Assembly: GCA_965178125.1 (NCBI GenBank)
Contig: OZ237754.1
Span: forward strand, 434,001-498,000
Reading direction: 5' to 3'
DNA length: 64,000 bases
Origin: Bilabrum cf. latius
Taxonomy: Eukaryota; Bigyra: Bicosoecida; Bigyra; Bicosoecida
In this document: in pieces, positions 25,441 to 38,000 of the stretch
Layout of the letters: each line of letters begins with the position of its first letter
Numbering within the stretch: position 1 is the stretch's first letter
Notes under the pieces: model-generated
Database searches by the model: none
Told to the model about the DNA's origin: nothing
What the model saw: the letters and a program-made list of their open reading frames with translations, nothing else
Position numbers and translations under genes: made by a program

Positions 25441-28400
25441 TCATGCAGACGCGTGCTACGGACGGACTCCTGCCCGTTCAGCGCCACTCCCAAAGGCGAC
25501 CCCAGCAGGTGGTTTCTTGCCGCTCTTGAGTTCATCCGACGCCGAGCGGTGCTTCTTGTGGACCGGCTCGCAGGCGTACGATGCACGCGTACCCAAAGTA
25601 CCTGACGACCGAGCAGTCACTGTCGCTCGTTGCGTAGTGGCGGAGCCGTCTGCCAGGTCCATGACCACTCTGGCGACGATCTTGCTCCCAACCACCCACG
25701 CATGCATCTCATCGTCCACACGACGGAGGCTCTGCACTAGCAGAGGGGTGTCGATGGGATCGCACAGCATCTCCACTGGCTGCGAGTGATGCTTTGATTT
25801 TGATTCGCTGCCAGCACCCCTCTGTCTGGCCAACTGAGGGGTCAGACGGTGGCCGAATCGCCCGCCAGCGAATGGACCCAGCTGGTCGACGAACCCCTTC
25901 TGCTGCCTCCGCATGAGCTGGCTGCCTCGCTTGCTCATCCACTGCGCCAGCTTGGGATAACACCCGGGCATCTTGCGATGGTCCGCAATGATGGGGTCGC
26001 ACCGCCTGCCCAGGCGCACAGTGCCGCCGACCCACGTACCCATGTCCCTGGCGTCATCCCGGGCACTCGGCTTGCAGGTTGCTTCCACAAACACGCGCGC
26101 GATTCGCTCGTTCCACCTGTCATGGTCGGCCGACGCACCATTGCCGTTGAATACGGCTGCATCGGCGCCGATCTCGTCCTTGAGCTGCTCCACACGGGCG
26201 AAGATATCCGCCTAGGCGGCTCCTGCAGGCAGCACGCAGGTAAGGAAACCACCGCTAGAAAGAACAGCAACGAGGTCGCCTCCAGCCGACTCAAGGCTCA
26301 AGCCAGCCCCAGCACCAGCGCTGTGCATCTGTCCGTCCGTGTCGTCCTCTATGCTGTGTGCGCCCAGGCTATCGCGGCCTACGTCGGCGTCGGCGATACT
26401 GCCGCGTTCCGGGTCCAAATCGATGCCGCTGTCCTACGACCCCGCAGAGTTGGATGAGCTCTCCCGCACCCTGCCCGACTCGGCACCCCTACCCGCGGTA
26501 CTGCCGACTGGTCCAACCTTGGGAGGCTTCGAGACAGACAGCCTTCCGACCGCGGTGGCCGTGGCTGTTGAGACGCTAGTGCCTCCGAGTGCCCCCCCCC
26601 ACCTCGAGGTGTTACCACGAGGACTGTCGCTCGGAGGGGTGCCATCATTCCCAGCCTGCCTGCGTCTACCAGGGAACAAGACATCGTCGTGGGTGAGTTC
26701 GTCCGCAGGACGGTCAGTGTGCACGGGGTTGGGCTCCACCGGCTCTGTCCTCGAGAGCAGCGTCGCGGCCTGCTCTGCCGACAGGCATGCGGGTTCCTCG
26801 TCCCACTTTGGGAGGCACACAGTCACCAGGTCGACCGCAGTGGTGCGGGCAGATACCTTCTTGCCCGAGCGCAGCATCACGAAGGGGAGGCCTCCGCGAT
26901 AGGCAGCTTCGGGATCAGCAGACGACTTGCAGTCCTGCAGCCAGCTGCTTACGGCCTCCATCGCCTCAACGTACTCCTCTGGGCTAAGGACGCGGCTGCT
27001 CCTCTAGCCGCCCATTCCAGGCTCCGCGACGAGGCCAACGAACGGGTAGGACCTCTGCACGATGAATTTTCGGCCCATGCACGCAGCGAACACTGTGGCA
27101 GTGTGGTAGGGCAGGTGCGAGGGCCCGCCCTCGATCAGGTACTGCATCCCACCCCTGGCAATCGTGGCCTGGCCCGCCCCGCCCACGCGCACGCCCGCGA
27201 TGTGCTCCATGGCAGGTGACACCGACACCTGGTAGCTGGCGAAGAACTCGGATCGGGCCGCGAGACCGGGCGGGACGCCTGCCCCCTCAGGTTCCGCCCT
27301 CACCGCTTGTGCTGAGGTAGAGAAGGACGAAGAGGATGAAGACGACAGAGCCATAGCACGCCCTGCCGATCCACCCGCGCTCTGTCCTTGTCTTCCCATG
27401 CCGCTAGCAGCGGCAGCTGCCCCCAGTGCTGCAGCTCCACCAGCAGCCGACACGTCCAGGTCAGCGGGGTTGACTCCGTTGCCCTCGATCGGGAACTGGT
27501 ACGAGATCGCCGGGATGGGGCACGCACCCAGCACTGTCTGGATGCTCTCCTGACCGATGGCCGAGCACTTCTTGCGCAAGGACTCCCGGGCCCTGCTGCC
27601 GCCCGTGTCCGCGCCTGAGGAGCCTTCTTTTTCTTCCTTGCAGGGCGGCACCACGCCGGCCACGTCCAGCCAGGCGTCTGGATTGTTGGAGATCTGCGAG
27701 CAGGTGCCGCAGATGGCCCTGATAGCAGAGCACATCGCCCTCGCGAAGGCAGACTGCAAGGACACCGGGAGCACCACGCCAGCCACCCCGCGGCCACTCA
27801 GGTGCTCGCCGGCCCTCGCGAACGCAGAGACGAGATTCTTCACAAAGTTCTCGACGCACTGCATACTGTCGGTTCGCATGGCCTCGATGAGCGCGGCGCG
27901 CGCCTTCGCGATCGTCTCCTGGTCCGTCGGAAGCTCTCGTATGGTCGACTGCAGCCTGGCGAGCTCGGCCCGCTTCGGATCGGCGGGAGAGTGCCGGCTC
28001 GCAGCTTCCCGGCTTCGTTTGGCTCCGATGATTCCATCAGCGGGAAGCGCCTGAGCCGTTGCAGGCTGTGCTGGCTGCGCATTGGGATGGCAGCCGTCGA
28101 CGACTTGCGCCTGGTTGCCCACGGCAAGCGTGAAGGCAGGCAGTCCCTGCGGGACGGGCGCTCCTGCGGCAGAGCGAGACTAGAATGATATATCTTGCTC
28201 TGTGCCGTAGAGCTGATGAACCGTCCCAGGCTGCTGCCAGGCTCGTCCCAGGAAGCCTGACCCACCGATCGCCCCAGGCATGGCAGGCGGTCCTCCGAAA
28301 CCAAACTACCCACCTGAAGCACCCAAGCGGTAGCTTGCTGCAAGGCCAGGATGGCTTGCCATACCCCTGAAGTCATCATGCGTTGTAGCATGACCCAAAT

Positions 28401-29500
28401 TCGCGAAACGAGACAGCTATGACAGCCCGGACACCGGAGGGCTGCCTTGCGAAGCTCCCATGGGATTCTTGGACGATCCTTTCAGCGATTGAAGCGCCAG
28501 CACGGCATCCGCCTGAATATCTTGATGCTATTGCGCACCTTCATCTGGTCTCTGGCTGAAAGTTTGGTCAGGTACTCCCGATGCGACCTCAGGAGGCTCG
28601 GCGACCGCTTTGTGAGCCGTCTGCCCTCGGAAACCCATCGCATGGACCCCAGCTGTGCCATAGGCTGGACCATATCCGGTTTCCACACCAATTCTGCCTT
28701 GTTGAGCCAGCTGACCGGCTGGTAGCTTGCGGTATTGCATGTCAGGGGATGAGAATCCGCCGCCACACCGGCCACCTCCAGCCACTGGAGCACCGGGGGT
28801 TGGGAATCGTGGCACTGCATCTGCCTACGATAACATGTGAGGCTACAGTCCGCCTAGCCCGCGAGGATTCTGCGATTCATAGGGTCCCGGGGTCCTAATG
28901 CGATCTCCCCTCGAGAACTGTCCCTCACAGTACGCATCGCCACCCGACGCTCCGAATGATCTGGAGCCACCGAACGGAAAACCGTGTAGGTTTGAAGGCA
29001 CAGACGGCTACGAGCTGAGCATATCTGCCGGGCCTGTTGACGAGGCGACTCTGCCCGTCGCAGTCTCCGCGATTTCCGCTGGCTTCCTTGCGAGCCATTG
29101 TCGCCCATCAACAGGCTGCTGGGCAATCTAAGCTTGCATACTGTAAACTTCTTCGTGCTATTCTGGTTTCAAGCCTGTCGATGACCGCGAGTTCTTCTCT
29201 TGCGCCGACTTGGAGAGGTTGAAGTCGCCTCGAAGACGTCGGACAGCGCGGGCTTGGCGCTTCAGCGTCTCTTCCTGGTGCTCTCGCCGCCGCAAGTCGG
29301 GCAGCTCCTCGCAAGGTATGCGCATCTTGAGGCATCTCGCGCATGGTCGCGATCCATCGCACCGTCTCTGCGGCAGAAGCGGACGTGGAGGAATAGGAAA
29401 GGCAACAGTGGGAGCCAACCACAATGAGCGACCCGTTCTTTCGGGGTCAAAGAAGCCATCCCACCTTAGCTTTAGCGCATCCTATGCATGCTCTATTCAT
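25441..29500 (-). CDS. Zn(II)2Cys6 binuclear-cluster transcription factor, two exons
   Basis: Exon 1 (29465-29500) encodes MNRACIGCAKAK. A 97-nt intron follows, and exon 2 starts RRCDGSRPCARCLKMRIPC. Spliced, this gives C-X2-C-X6-C-X5-C-X2-C-X6-C, the fungal-type binuclear zinc cluster that binds DNA. A basic helical linker comes next (EHQEETLKRQARAVRRLRG). The rest, about 1,250 residues, is largely disordered and Gly/Pro/Gln-rich, with a folded-looking block around 27000-27950 (IRELPTDQETIAKARAALIE) and a C-terminal segment rich in KWDEEPAC-type sequence. Thirteen TAG codons share one frame: 29158, 29128, 29008, 28843, 28825, 28528, 28417, 28306, 28180, 27004, 26434, 26212 and 25456. TAA and TGA are absent until TGA at 25441. 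Several TAG codons sit beside Gln (AQXHQDIQ, MQAXIAQQ). Likely a nuclear transcriptional regulator; targets unknown. Confidence 0.88.
29368..29464 (-). other. Intron splitting the Zn2Cys6 cluster (97 nt, phase 0)
   Basis: On the minus strand the donor is gtggga directly after an AAG codon, and the acceptor is a long pyrimidine tract ending ctgccgcag. Removing it joins two Cys with four Cys at exactly the spacing of the zinc cluster, which is strong support for the splice. Confidence 0.88.
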
Positions 29501-30076
29501 GTTTCGGAGTTTCTCGTTGAGTCTGCCGCACGAGTGGCGCTGCGCTAGTTAAAATCGGGAGGATGAGGATTGTACCGGTTGCCTGCGGCGGCATCTCACA
29601 GCGGGCAGTCCTGCACGTGCCCACTGTGCAACCGCTGCTGGGCCGACCACAGCGATTGCAGGAACCAACCACCGGTCAGGTGTAGCTTATTAGTGCATTC
29701 ATGCGGATTTTGTGCGATCAAAATACTAGTTGTAGCACGGAATAGCAGCGTAAGCAGCAGGAAGCTTGTGGTGGATGCAGTCGGTAGCCATCAGCTGAAC
29801 AGCGCCAGCCCGATATACGGTTGCAAGAGGCTTCAAAGGGATAACATGTACTTACATGCAAAGTTAAAGCCTGCCAGGCTCGCTGACCCGTCCAAGCCAC
29901 GTTGCGTTGCGCTCGGCCGCCAGCGGATGTGTCGCTTGCTTGCGGACCAGCAGGACAAAACAGCGGAACCAGGTCGCAACATGAATGATGCGCGGCGCCT
30001 CTTTGGTCGCGACTTTTCCTACTGTTCCTGGCGCTATTCTGACATTGTCACTCAATTTGAGGTAGTTTTATCCAAC

Positions 30077-32185
30077 ATGGATACTTACCTATGCGGTATG
30101 ATCAAGACTGGTGTATTAGGATCAGAAATAAAGTCTCACGGAAAGTCGGTGTCTCTGCCCATTGCTTTCGGATCCAAGCACAGCCTTTTGCAAGTTGCAA
30201 ACGCTCCAGCCAACACGTTTGGGGTCACAAGCGATGGAAAGTTGATCTCTGTTGGACAAGGATCCCATGGTAGGGCCGGAACTGGCAGCTACAAAACTGT
30301 AGAGCGCTTCACGCCTATCCGACCCGCGCTAGCATCACGTGTTCGATTCGTGCAAGTTTCTGCTGGCGGATGGCACGGGCTAGCACTTGCATCCGACGGA
30401 ACAGTCTATCAATGGGGTTATGCATTAGCCACGCATGGCAACCAGAGGATGAAAGACCTCCTGCAGCCCACGCGAGTGCCAGATCCTGCGTCAGGAACAG
30501 GACCATCGGCTTCCAGCGACACCAGCAGTGCCACCCACCAAGCAATATAGGTTACCTGTGGAGATAATTGCAGCGGATATATCACAAGGGATGGGTCTCT
30601 GTTTACGTGGGGCTGCGGCCCTCTCGGCATCCGCCCGAGAGCATCAAAGCGAGCATCGAGGCAGCCACCCCACAAGATGACTGCAGAGGTGCCTACAAAG
30701 GTGCACATCGGAGCCTCTGAGCGGAGCAGGAGGACCGCAGCTGCAGCAAGCCACGTCTCTCACGGAGAGGACGCCGATGCATCGATTCGAGTGGTGCAGG
30801 CAGACCTCTCGCAGCTCCACGGCGCGGCGGTCACCGAGTGCGGGCGCGTGTGGATATGGGGCTCCAACCAGAGCGGGTGCTTGGCACTGGGCTCAAGTAG
30901 GAGCAAAACGCTACCCAACGGGTCCTATGGACACATGGTGTACGCAGACCCAGCCAATTGCCTCGATGATGAGTCAACGGCTGGTGCTGCCGGTGATGCT
31001 GGGGCTGCTGCTAAAGGCGCAGCTGGCGGCGCGGGCGCGTTGTCTTTGTCTGCAGATCCATCAACAGCCGGAGTGGGAGAATTACCAGCCGGTGCATCAT
31101 CGGGGGCGGGTACTGGAGGATCCACTGCCGCGTCCTATCCTTCGGGCCCCTCCTCGGGCTCTCCATCGTCACCTTCACAGTCACTGGCCGTTGCCCTGGC
31201 CCCGCGCAGGATGGGGAGGGAGCGGTCCCTGTCGCACGGTGACGCGACGGGCAGGTCGAGCCTGCATGTGGCTCACGGAGGAGACGAGCATGATGCACAT
31301 TTCAAGGACGAGGACAGTGAGGGGGAGGAGTGCGGCGAAGGGAAGAAAGACCCATCGGCAAGCGCTGGTGATGCTGCTGCCTCGTCTAGGGGAGGAGGTC
31401 ACCGAGGAGGGGCCGCTGAGGGGAGGCCATCCACGGCAGAGGACCGCAGCACGGGGTTGGGTGTGGACGCGGGCGAGCGGAGTTCTGGTACAGGTGCTAG
31501 TGTTGGCAAAGAGGCCGGCGCTTCAGGCGCTTCAGGCCGAGCAGCCACGGGCGGTGACACGTCGGGCGGTTCGGGCGCCGGATCAAGCGGCACCAGCACC
31601 AGCCTGAGACCCTTTTTCCTTCAGGTGTCCTGCTCCAGCGGCTCGCACCACCCATCCACTCTTGCCGTGGATCGAGAGGGCTACCTCTGGGGGTGGGGCT
31701 CCAACTACAAAGCCAAGCTGGGCGGGGGCGGGTACTGGAAGCATGGAGACAAGGACGCGTACCCCGACCCGAAACCGATGCCAAGGGAGTGGTTCGGCGG
31801 GGCGAGGGTTGCCAGGGCTGTGTCGGGTGGGATCCACAACGCCTGCGTGACGGAGGACGGCGTGGCGTACTCGTGGGGATGCGGCTCCGATGGGAGGATG
31901 GGTCACCCTGATGCGGTGAACTTCCGGTACCTGTACCGCGAGACGATGCCCAGGCCCGTGGAGTGGGTGTGCTCGGACGCGAAATACTCGCCGGGGGGTT
32001 CTTCCGGGAGCAAAGGCCGCAGGACGGTGCCGTTGGGAGGCGGGAAAGGGGAGAGCCCTAAGGGCTGGGTACGGGTGTATCAGCCCGCCGGGCCGGGACA
32101 GGGCCGGGCCGTTCTCAGGCGGTGCGTGCGGCTGACGTCGTCATACCGCAACATGGCATTTGTTTATGACGATGGCAAGGCCTGA
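30077..32185 (+). CDS. RCC1-repeat (beta-propeller) protein
   Basis: RCC1-type blades are visible as repeated units of hydrophobic-Gln-Val-x-x-Gly, then T-x-DG-x-hydrophobic and a W-G end. Examples are LLQVANAPANTFGVTSDGKL, FVQVSAGGWHGLALASDGTV with WG, TCGDNCSGYITRDGSLFTWG, VVQADLSQLHGAAVTECGRV and FLQVSCSSGSHHPSTLAVD. One TAG (30548-30550) lies at the start of the third blade (AI-X-VTCGD). It occupies the column filled by Gln in four other blades of this same protein, which is direct internal evidence for Gln. A long low-complexity Gly/Ser insert (about 30980-31610) separates blades. TGA ends the gene at 32183. The ATG at 30077 (MDTYLCGMIKTGVLG) begins the first blade and is chosen as start; the frame stays open upstream. 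A Ran exchange factor or another RCC1-fold adaptor is possible. Confidence 0.85.
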
Positions 32186-32284
32186 ATGACTGGTGCGCTG
32201 GGTACACCATCGTGCTCGTGCCGCAGCACCTGACCAGCTACTGTGTCGTGCCCGTGTACGGATGAAAGTGAGCAAGTTCTACTA

Positions 32285-32425
32285 GGTCTGACGCACCTCA
32301 TGAGTCATGCACAGTAGCACGCAGTGGCACTGGTCTGACGCACCTCATGAGTCATGCACAGTAGCACGCAGTGGCACTGGTCTGACGCACCTCATGAGTC
32401 ATGCACAGTAGCACGCAGTGGCACT
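32285..32425. repeat. Three perfect tandem copies of a 47-bp unit
   Basis: The unit starts ggtctgacgcacctcatgag and recurs at 32285, 32332 and 32379 without a mismatch, followed by two bases of a fourth copy. It lies just past the RCC1 gene on the plus strand. Read on the minus strand, the copy at 32379 supplies the TGA (32392-32394) that ends the glycosyltransferase. Because 47 is not a multiple of 3, each copy is read in a different phase. Confidence 0.95.
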
Positions 32426-34707
32426 GGCCAGCTTTGCTAGACCATCTCGGTTGGACTCTCTTCGCTGTCCGGGCCCCAGCCGAGCTGGACCCCTCTGAGG
32501 TACAACGCCTGCAGCACTCTATTTCCGCACGCGATCTACGTGTTGTTCTAGCGGTGAAGGCCTGAGACGTCGAGCCAGGCCCCAACACTTACTTGAAGAG
32601 GAGTCCGTCCGTCATGTAGACCTAAGCGCTCACATGGCGGAAGCCTCGCACACAATTTCTCAAGTGCGAGCTTTGGGCTGGTGCTCCACTCCAGGAAATG
32701 CAGTAGAACCGCCCCGTCCATGTGCAATCTGGCGTTTGTGACATGGGCTGGCTAGCTGCAGGGTGAAGCCAGGTCCTCGGACTGCAACATACCCTTAGTT
32801 GGGGCTACTGGTACCGCCCCGCTTCCTGCGTGCCACGGGCGACACTATGCTCCTGACAAGGCATGCCACTACTTTAGTGCAGGGTCACTGCTGGTAGCTA
32901 GATTGGCGTTATGGATGTTGGCCCATTGGACCAGGTCAGTGCGAGCCATGTACTTTGTGATCTTGCCTGCGGCCTTGTAGCGCTCCTTGGTGTCTGCCGG
33001 CTCGACTATCACCGGCCAGTCCCACGGCCGGCCTTGCTACGCCAACTAGCTTCGGGCGGCGGACATGTCAACCTCAGCTGCCACTCGACGAGCTATCTCT
33101 TGCGATCGGATGGGCGCAATTGCGGAGACCCAGCCTGCTTGCAACCCGGCATTCTCAAGAGTGGCTCTGATTGCTTCCTCCATGGGTGAGTTAGAGCCGA
33201 CACAGCGAGCAATGGGCATGCTCGGGTGCAGCAGGAGCTCTTCAGGCGGACACACTGTGAAGTTGCTTTCAACCGTCGGCTGCAGTGAAGCCAGTGCGTA
33301 CCGATTGGAGAACTCGATCGATGCGGGCAGCAGCTCACCGGCCGTGGTGGCATGCTCATCTGCAGCGGCTGCCAATTTCAGTACGCTGGTTACGTTCAAG
33401 TACTCGTCGAGGTCTTGGTGCACCATCCACTCCGTCAGCGGTTTACCGTACTTGAATAGAAAATGCTGCTGGGCGTGTGGCTAAGCCTCACCAGCGTATG
33501 CATCGTTATCGAGAGAGTGAGCATTATACATTCTGAATGGCCAAGACAGTTCTAGAACTACGGGCTCCTATGAAATCGTCTGGCGCACTTGCGGCAAGCA
33601 CAGCTCAGAGGCCTCCAGTTGCTGCTCGTGGCAAATGTCGCTGCCCATGAGGCCTGCTCCCAGCATCGACGGCGCTTTGGGATGGGAAGGGCCGAGGGGC
33701 CAGACAGCCTTGCAGTATTCATCCCTGGCAGCAGCTGCAATGCAGGCACCTTGCACCCATTCGTCGTCGTTTCGATACGCCACGAGCGCCTCCAGCCCCC
33801 TTGCTGCGTGATACGCCGCCCACGTCGGGAGGTACCTCTCCCTGTCCTCGAGTAGCATCATGGTGGTTGCAACCACGCGGTGGGGCCTCGGGTCTGCTAG
33901 GTGTACATCGTTCGAGGATTGCGTGCCGGTCCCTGGGCTTTTTCTGTGTGCGGTGGATGGTGCGTTTTTCTCTGCCCGAGGCCACAAGCAGTCCCATCCC
34001 GGCGTTCGGACGCACTCATCAGGATTCTCGCGGAAGGCGGAAGCAGCAAAGTTACCTCCTGGTCTGACTGGGGCAGCGCCCATCTACTTCTGCAAAAACT
34101 CGACGTGGAAGAGCCGGAGAGGGTATGTCCGCCCGGCAAACGTGACGCACACGTTGATATACGCCTCAACCGGCAGGTCTCGTCTCAGGTACGCCGGCAG
34201 TCTCCATCTGATCACCTTGGCGGACAAAGCTCGCTAGGCCCTCGGTGGGACAGTACGCATAGACACTGGCGACCCCAGGGAAACCCATTTCGACTCTGCT
34301 CGTTCTAGCCTTGCATACACCAGGAGACCGTCCCAGGTGAAGGGAGCGCGACGGTAGGACGGCAGAATCGCAAACACTTGGCCATCACGGGCAAATGTAT
34401 CGTAGATCAAGTAACGGCGACCAACATTTGCGACATTCAGCCTTGCATCTATTGCCTCGGCTGGCGGCGGATCACCCAGCCGCCACGCACATGATTGCAG
34501 GGGCACCCCGCCTGGACCGCTCGAAAGCTCAGACTAAAGCGCGCCATGTGCAGAATCTGAACACAACATGATTGGTCGAACTCGATGGTACGGGTGACCG
34601 GAATTCGATAACATGCTGGACTAAGTTGCATCAACTACTGCGCCACCGGCGCATAAGCTCTACACAATCACCAGCGTGGCAAAGGCAGCAAGTACACTCC
34701 CTAGCAT
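32392..34707 (-). CDS. Type II membrane glycosyltransferase, GT92/DUF23-like
   Basis: The ATG at 34707 is preceded in frame by TAA and opens MLGSVLAAFATLVIV-X-SLCAGG, an N-terminal signal anchor typical of Golgi glycosyltransferases. The luminal part has a GT-A-like core: VVATTMMLLEDRERYLPTW with AAYHAARGLEALVAYRND, and the metal-binding-type motif EWMVHQDLDEYLNV. This order fits GT92/DUF23 enzymes. Fifteen TAG codons share the frame: 34660, 34621, 34534, 34234, 34084, 33568, 33481, 33046, 33037, 32869, 32845, 32752, 32548, 32536 and 32437, with no TAA or TGA until 32392. The TAG at 33481 (EA-X-PHAQQHFLFKYG), just before the DLDE motif, is where relatives often have Gln. Under the standard code no piece exceeds 171 codons, and the catalytic motif is separated from the membrane anchor. 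The sugar donor and acceptor are unknown. Confidence 0.82.
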
Positions 34708-35093
34708 ATGTTACGAGAGATAAATGTTGATACTATTTGCTTCTCATCCAATTAGCTGCTATGTATCCCCGACAAATTGGAGCTGAGCATACGTGCAGTG
34801 AATAAACCAGAATTCGAAACGGCGCACAACTTACCAATTCCGAAAAGCAGGGGATCAGTCGCAGAGCTCTCCGACCTGCTGCGCAACACATTTCAGTCTC
34901 ATATCGGCACCACCAAACCAATTCCTCTCGATGACTTGATGGCCTGCTGCGCGGGAAGCTCGCTGCAGTGCAGCACCCACGGCGGGCCCTGCTCACTGGC
35001 TCGCGTGGCCCATTCTTCATATGAGTCCCACTGCTCCCTGCATCCAACATTTTCCGATAGAGAGAGCGCACTTGCGGCAGTACTTGCAACCCT

Positions 35094-38000
35094 TCAAAGT
35101 TTCGCGGCTGAACTACTGGCAGTCGCCAGATCGACCGGAGAGAACAGGTCAGCCTCCATCCAATGCAATGTCTCTCTCACAGAAGCTGCAAAATGCTCCG
35201 CCAAGCGCTAAGGCACGTGGTGCCCAGACCCCGAAGCGGTCTCGATTACCCCCCTCGTAGATGCCGAGAGCCTGCCAAGTGCACCTGCGTCTCCCACCGG
35301 CGGGGCAGTCGCGCTCACGTGGAAATACAGCGTGGTAGGCAGCACGAAATAGCTCACTCCGATGCCAGGCACCGCGGTTGGGCCGAACCCACCGCCCAGC
35401 GACGCGCAGGCAGGCAGCTCGAGCCCGTAGTTTTCCGCCACTAAAGGGGTCTGCGAGGTCGACAGCTCGAAAGGCAGCTGTGCGGCCCTGCTGTACAGCA
35501 GCGCAAGGCCCGGGTGCTGCGGGCCAACGCCTGCAGCAGCGCCTGCTCCGCTCATGGCAGCTATTTGCATGGCCATGAAGTGCCTGTCCACCCCTTGTCC
35601 CAGCCCCGCCTCGGTCGAGATGACTTTGTGACGCTTGCATGCCGCCTGGAACAGCTGCACCAGACTTTCTCGCGATGGAATACCCTTGGCGTCCGGCTGT
35701 GCGGGGTTCGCACCAGTCGACGCCTGCGATCCCGCATGAGCGACACCACCGCTGCTTCCAGTCGCGACCATTCGCGCAATTGCGGCATCTACGAACACCT
35801 GGGCCTCAGTAGAGCAGCTGCGGATCGTGTCCGTCCTGCCCAGGTGAAACCGCCGCGTGGAGGCAGATTCGTACGTAAGCACAGGGCGCCCAAAGTAACG
35901 CCGCGCCGCGACCTGAAGCGCCATCTACACCAGTGCGTCGGGTGAGCACCGCGCCCTGTGCTTAACTGCCTCCTTGCCCCACCTCAACCATGTCAGCACG
36001 CGAATCCCAACAGAGGCGGCAAGGTCTCTGAAAGATGCAGCCGCTCTTGGTACGGTGAGAAGAAGCCCCCCACGGTTCGTGTCTTCATCGGCAGATATCC
36101 CTGCAGCTGCACCGCTGCTGCTGCCACGGCGACTCGAAAGGGCGATGGTGCCAGATGATGCCATGTCCGACCCTCCGGCACCCGTAGCGCTCTTGGCAGG
36201 CTTGAAGCCGTCCCATTTCAGCCGAAACGGGGCAAAGGGCCCGAGGCTCCTTTTCGCTGCAACGAGCTCTGGCTCCGTCAGAGGCCGGAAGGAGCCGTCA
36301 ACTGCAGCACCATCCTCCGGTAAAGTACTCTAGCTCTCATCTTGGTGCTTCTCTGCACTGGCGCTGGCAGCACTGGCTGTGCCATCCCCGCTCCTGTCTC
36401 CCTGAGCTGACGCCTTGCCGCCGGTCAGTTGTCTGGAGAACATCTTGTGCGCCAGCTACTCACCGAACCGCGCCTTAGCAATACTAAAGAATCCTTCATT
36501 TTCTCTCGAAGCCCACTCTGGGTCGTAGGTCCCTGCTGGCGCGTGCCTGCCCTCGTGCACCACCACGTGCTCCACCACGTGGGACGGTATCGGTGCGTCC
36601 GCGGGCGTGTGCTCGATCGAGGTTCCACCTCGTCCGTTCCGAAACACCACGAAGTTGAACACCGCGTCAGACCAGAGAGAGTGGCCGTTGCCATGCAGCA
36701 TCCAGCGCACGTGTGCGTTCGGGTCGCCCTCTGGAAGCGGGGCCGCGTCGGGAAGGGAGATCACGAAGGCGCTCGATTCGATCCTCCTGAGGTTGTCCGC
36801 ATTCCTGGCAGACTCCTGCTGCAACGCCCGCCTGGCCCTCGCCCACCTGTCTCTCGGCATTGTGGTGAGCAGAGCGATGGGAGGACTGTCAGGGTGCGTC
36901 CACTACGACGGCTTGCCACCGACGCAGCTGAAGCCCACCGTAGATCCTGACTCGCTTCCGTAACCCTCCACCTTTGCCTCCATGGAAGTGCTGCTTCCAC
37001 CACCCGTTGATCGTGACGAGTGGCGCGACCTATGCGGCAGAGCTTCTTCCGCCCTTGTGCTGCTTCCCCCGCTGGACCTGGAGGCATACGGGGACTCGGT
37101 GCACGCCACGCGCACCGCAAGGTGAATCTCCTCGGGGGTGGCTCGCCTGCCGCCACGCTGCACCGGGACGACCCAAATCGCCGTGCCCCGCAGCACAACG
37201 ATATCCAGATCGCCGAGACGGCGCAATAGGGGTTTCACCGTGCGGGAAGGCGTGCCGTCGCACCCAGGCGGAGAAGTCACCAGGCAGAGCCTCCTTGACT
37301 CCTCAGGTCTACCAGCCGTCTGTCCTGCAGCAGCCTCCTGTACAGTCCCCTTTTGCTTGCTCTTTGCCGCAGGCTCCTTCACGATGGAGGGGCGGGTAAC
37401 CTGGATGATGTCTTCTTTCTCCCCTGGCAGCCGGAAACAGCCAAACATGTACCTGTAGCCGTCCATGCAAACGGGCAGGAAGCCACCTTTGGGCGGAGGC
37501 TTGCTGGAGAATGACCCCGCGGGTCTGCTGTCGAGCACCCAGGTGTGACGAGTGACCTTTTGGGGCCTGGTTTGAGCCCCCTTCACAGTGGGGGCCCCTC
37601 CCAGCAGCATGGGCGGGAGTGATTGCGTGTCGATCCGGTCCATCATCTCAAGTGCGGCCCCTGCCATGCCGGCGGCTCGCGCCGCGGGGTCCCTCGTCCT
37701 CGCACCCATCCAGCACATCTCGGTGGAATAGAAGGACGAGTGCACTAGCAGCGGCTTCCGTCCCCTTAGGTAGGCGAACCTCAGCCACGTGTCCCGCAGC
37801 CAGTTGCCCTGCCCACGCATCGAGGGCACGCGCGGAACCTTCGATTCCAGGAAGCGTGCTAGCGAACCTGCCCCCAGCGCCTGGGCAACTGCTCGGACCA
37901 TCCTGCCCGCCAGAGCCGGCTCCAGGGAAGTGGAGCAGTCCCCCCCGGGGTAGAAGCATGATATTGAGGACGACCAGCCTTTGGACATGCCTGCCGCCGT

